Below are positions 62,701-64,000 of a stretch of DNA of 64,000 bases, piece after piece (position 1 is the first letter of the stretch; the number at the start of each line of letters is the position of its first letter). The translations under genes were made by a program, and so were the position numbers. The DNA comes from Rhabditoides inermis (lineage: Eukaryota; Nematoda; Chromadorea; Rhabditida; Rhabditidae). The stretch covers positions 1 to 64,000 of the forward strand of contig CAWZYM010000367.1 in the NCBI GenBank assembly GCA_963966185.1. Reading direction: 5' to 3'. The notes under the pieces were generated by a model, which saw only the letters and a list, made by a program, of their open reading frames with translations, searched no databases and had not been told where the DNA came from.

Positions 62701-64000
62701 CGTCGGCCGATGTCAACCGATGTTGGCAGATGAGGGCTGGAGTGGACAGAGAAACGTCGGCCGACGTCGGCCAATGTCAACCGATGTTGGCAGATGAGGG
62801 CTGGATTGAACAGAGAAACGTCGGCCGACGTCGGCCGATGTCAACCGATGTTGGCAGATGAGGGCTGGAGTGAACAGAGAAACGTCGGCCGACGTCGGCC
62901 GATGTCAACCGATGTTGGCAGATGAGGGCTGGAGTGAACAGAGAAACGTCGGCCGACGTCGGCCGATGTCAACCGATGCCGGCAGATGAGTGCTGGATTG
63001 ATGTTGGCAGATGAGGGCTGGATTGAACAGAGAAACGTCGGCCGACGTCGGCCGATGTCAACCGATGTTGGCAGAAGAGGGCTGGAGTGAACAGAGAAAC
63101 GTCGGCCGACGTCGGCCGATGTCAACCGATGCCGGCAGATGAGTGCTGGATTGAACAGAGGAACGTTGGCCGACGTCGGCCGATGTCAACCGATGTTGGC
63201 AGATGAGGGCTGAAATGAACAGAGAAACGTCGGCCGACGTCGGCCGATGTCAACCGATGCCGGCAGATGAGTGCTGGATTGAACAGAAAAACGTTGGCCG
63301 ACGTCGGCCGATGTCAGCCGATGTTAGCAGATGAGGGCTGGATTGAACAGAGAAACGTCGTCCAACGTCGGCCGATGTCAACCGATGTTAGCAGATGAAA
63401 ACTGGAGTGAACAGATAAACGTCGACCGACGTCAGCCGATAATAGCCGATGTCGGCAGATGAGAGCTGGATTGAACAGAGAAACGTCGGCCGACGTCGGC
63501 CGATGTCAGCCGATGTTAGCAGATGAGGGCTGGATTGAACAGAGAAACGTCGGCCGACGTCGGCCGATGTCAACCGATGTTGGCAGATGAGGGCTGGAGT
63601 GAACAGAGAAACGTGGCCGACGTCGGCCGATGTCAACCGATGCCGGCAGATGAGCGCTGGATTAAACAGAGAAACGTCGGCCGACGTCGGCCGATGTCGG
63701 CCGATGTTTGTCGATGTCGGCGGATGAATACTGGATTGAACAGAGAAACGTTGGCCGACGTCGGCCGATGTCAACCGATGTTGGCAGATGAGGGCTGGAG
63801 TGGACAGAGAAACGTCGGCCGACGTCGGCCGATGTCAACCGATGTTGGCAGATGAGGGCTGGAGTGAACAGAGAAACGTCGGCCGACGTAGGCCGATGTC
63901 AACCGATGTTGGCAGATGAGGGCTGGAGTGAACAGAGAAACGTCGGCCAACGTCGGCCGATGTCAGCCGATGTCGGTTGTGATGAGGAGTGGAGTTAACA
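56780..64000. repeat. 4574-bp offset duplication at the right end
   Basis: Landmarks at 56974, 57539, 58267 and 58814 recur at 61548, 62113, 62841 and 63388, all offset by 4574 bp. Homology therefore spans about 56780-59426 and 61354-64000, cut by the window edge. Single-base differences include GTGGTCGACG at about 62373 against GTGGCCGACG at 57799, and GGCAAATGAGG near 62600. The intervening 59427-61353 is the copy of 49.5-51.2 kb described separately. Confidence 0.85.

Larger units (their letters stand above)
25964..64000. repeat. Right satellite array, 64-bp monomer family
   Basis: The same monomer family resumes directly after the LINE tail and fills the window to its end without another interruption. 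It shares the canonical monomers of the left array and adds variants I did not find there: a 64-bp form with GTTGGCTGATGTGAG, a 66-bp form with GTCGGTTGTGATGAGG, a 60-bp form with CAATTGAGG, a 44-bp form lacking two decamers (GAAACGTCAACCGATG, for example 31905), and a form with GGTGTCTGCCGATG. Duplications of 1-5 kb are nested throughout. The longest open frames (235 codons at 29799-30506 and 40841-41548, minus strand) are identical repeats of each other and are not genes. Confidence 0.97.

Noticed and set aside
1..64000. CRISPR array
   Set aside because: The repeats are directly adjacent 64-bp units without unique spacers, and no cas-like gene is present.
1..64000. CENP-B box or known telomere repeat in the satellite
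   Set aside because: I looked for TTCG-A-CGGG-type spacing and for TTAGG-type arrays; neither occurs in the monomer. A centromeric role is possible but not shown.

Overview
The window is almost entirely satellite DNA. A 64-bp tandem repeat fills 1-22578 and 25964-64000, roughly 950 monomers, and is broken once by a single 3.4-kb non-LTR retrotransposon (LINE) at 22579-25963 on the + strand. I see no host gene, rRNA, tRNA, CRISPR array or other mobile element. The many open frames inside the array are by-products of repetition: 64 leaves remainder 1 when divided by 3, so each frame is visited in turn and the apparent proteins repeat every 64 residues, on both strands.

Organism: a eukaryote, most likely an invertebrate animal. 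Evidence is the long satellite with higher-order structure and a two-ORF, EEP-endonuclease LINE of the CR1/L2/Jockey type with an (ATT)n tail. The ORF1 protein (coiled coil followed by an RRM-like region) reminds me of nematode elements, but species cannot be fixed from this window.

Satellite design: a canonical monomer is four decamers related to GTCGGCCGAT, a diverged decamer GAGGGCTGGA and a 14-bp spacer GTGAACAGAGAAAC. The first two decamers form a perfect 18-bp palindrome. Variant monomers of 44, 54, 74 and 84 bp differ by whole decamers, so the array evolves at two scales: 10-bp slippage and multi-kilobase unequal exchange.

Layout: 1-3202, two 1601-bp higher-order units; 3203-10781, mixed units including a roughly 1.95-kb pair; 10702-16658, units of 2306, 1345 and 2306 bp; 16659-22578, monomers with 2432- and 1280-bp spacing of a marker variant; 22579-25963, the LINE, inserted into one copy of an 840-bp unit; 25964-27861, more copies of that unit; 27862-64000, a second domain with its own variants (GTTGGCTGATGTGAG, GTCGGTTGTGATGAGG) and large duplications with offsets of 970, about 1943, about 2290, about 3120, 4574, about 9945 and 11042 bp.

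The LINE keeps an intact ORF1 and an intact endonuclease domain. Its ORF2 is dead in cis: the reverse transcriptase palm is deleted, the two remaining halves are in different frames, a 17-bp duplication marks the scar, and a further in-frame stop lies downstream. I find no evidence for a new protein-coding system. The novel content is the architecture of the satellite and the record of the LINE insertion.
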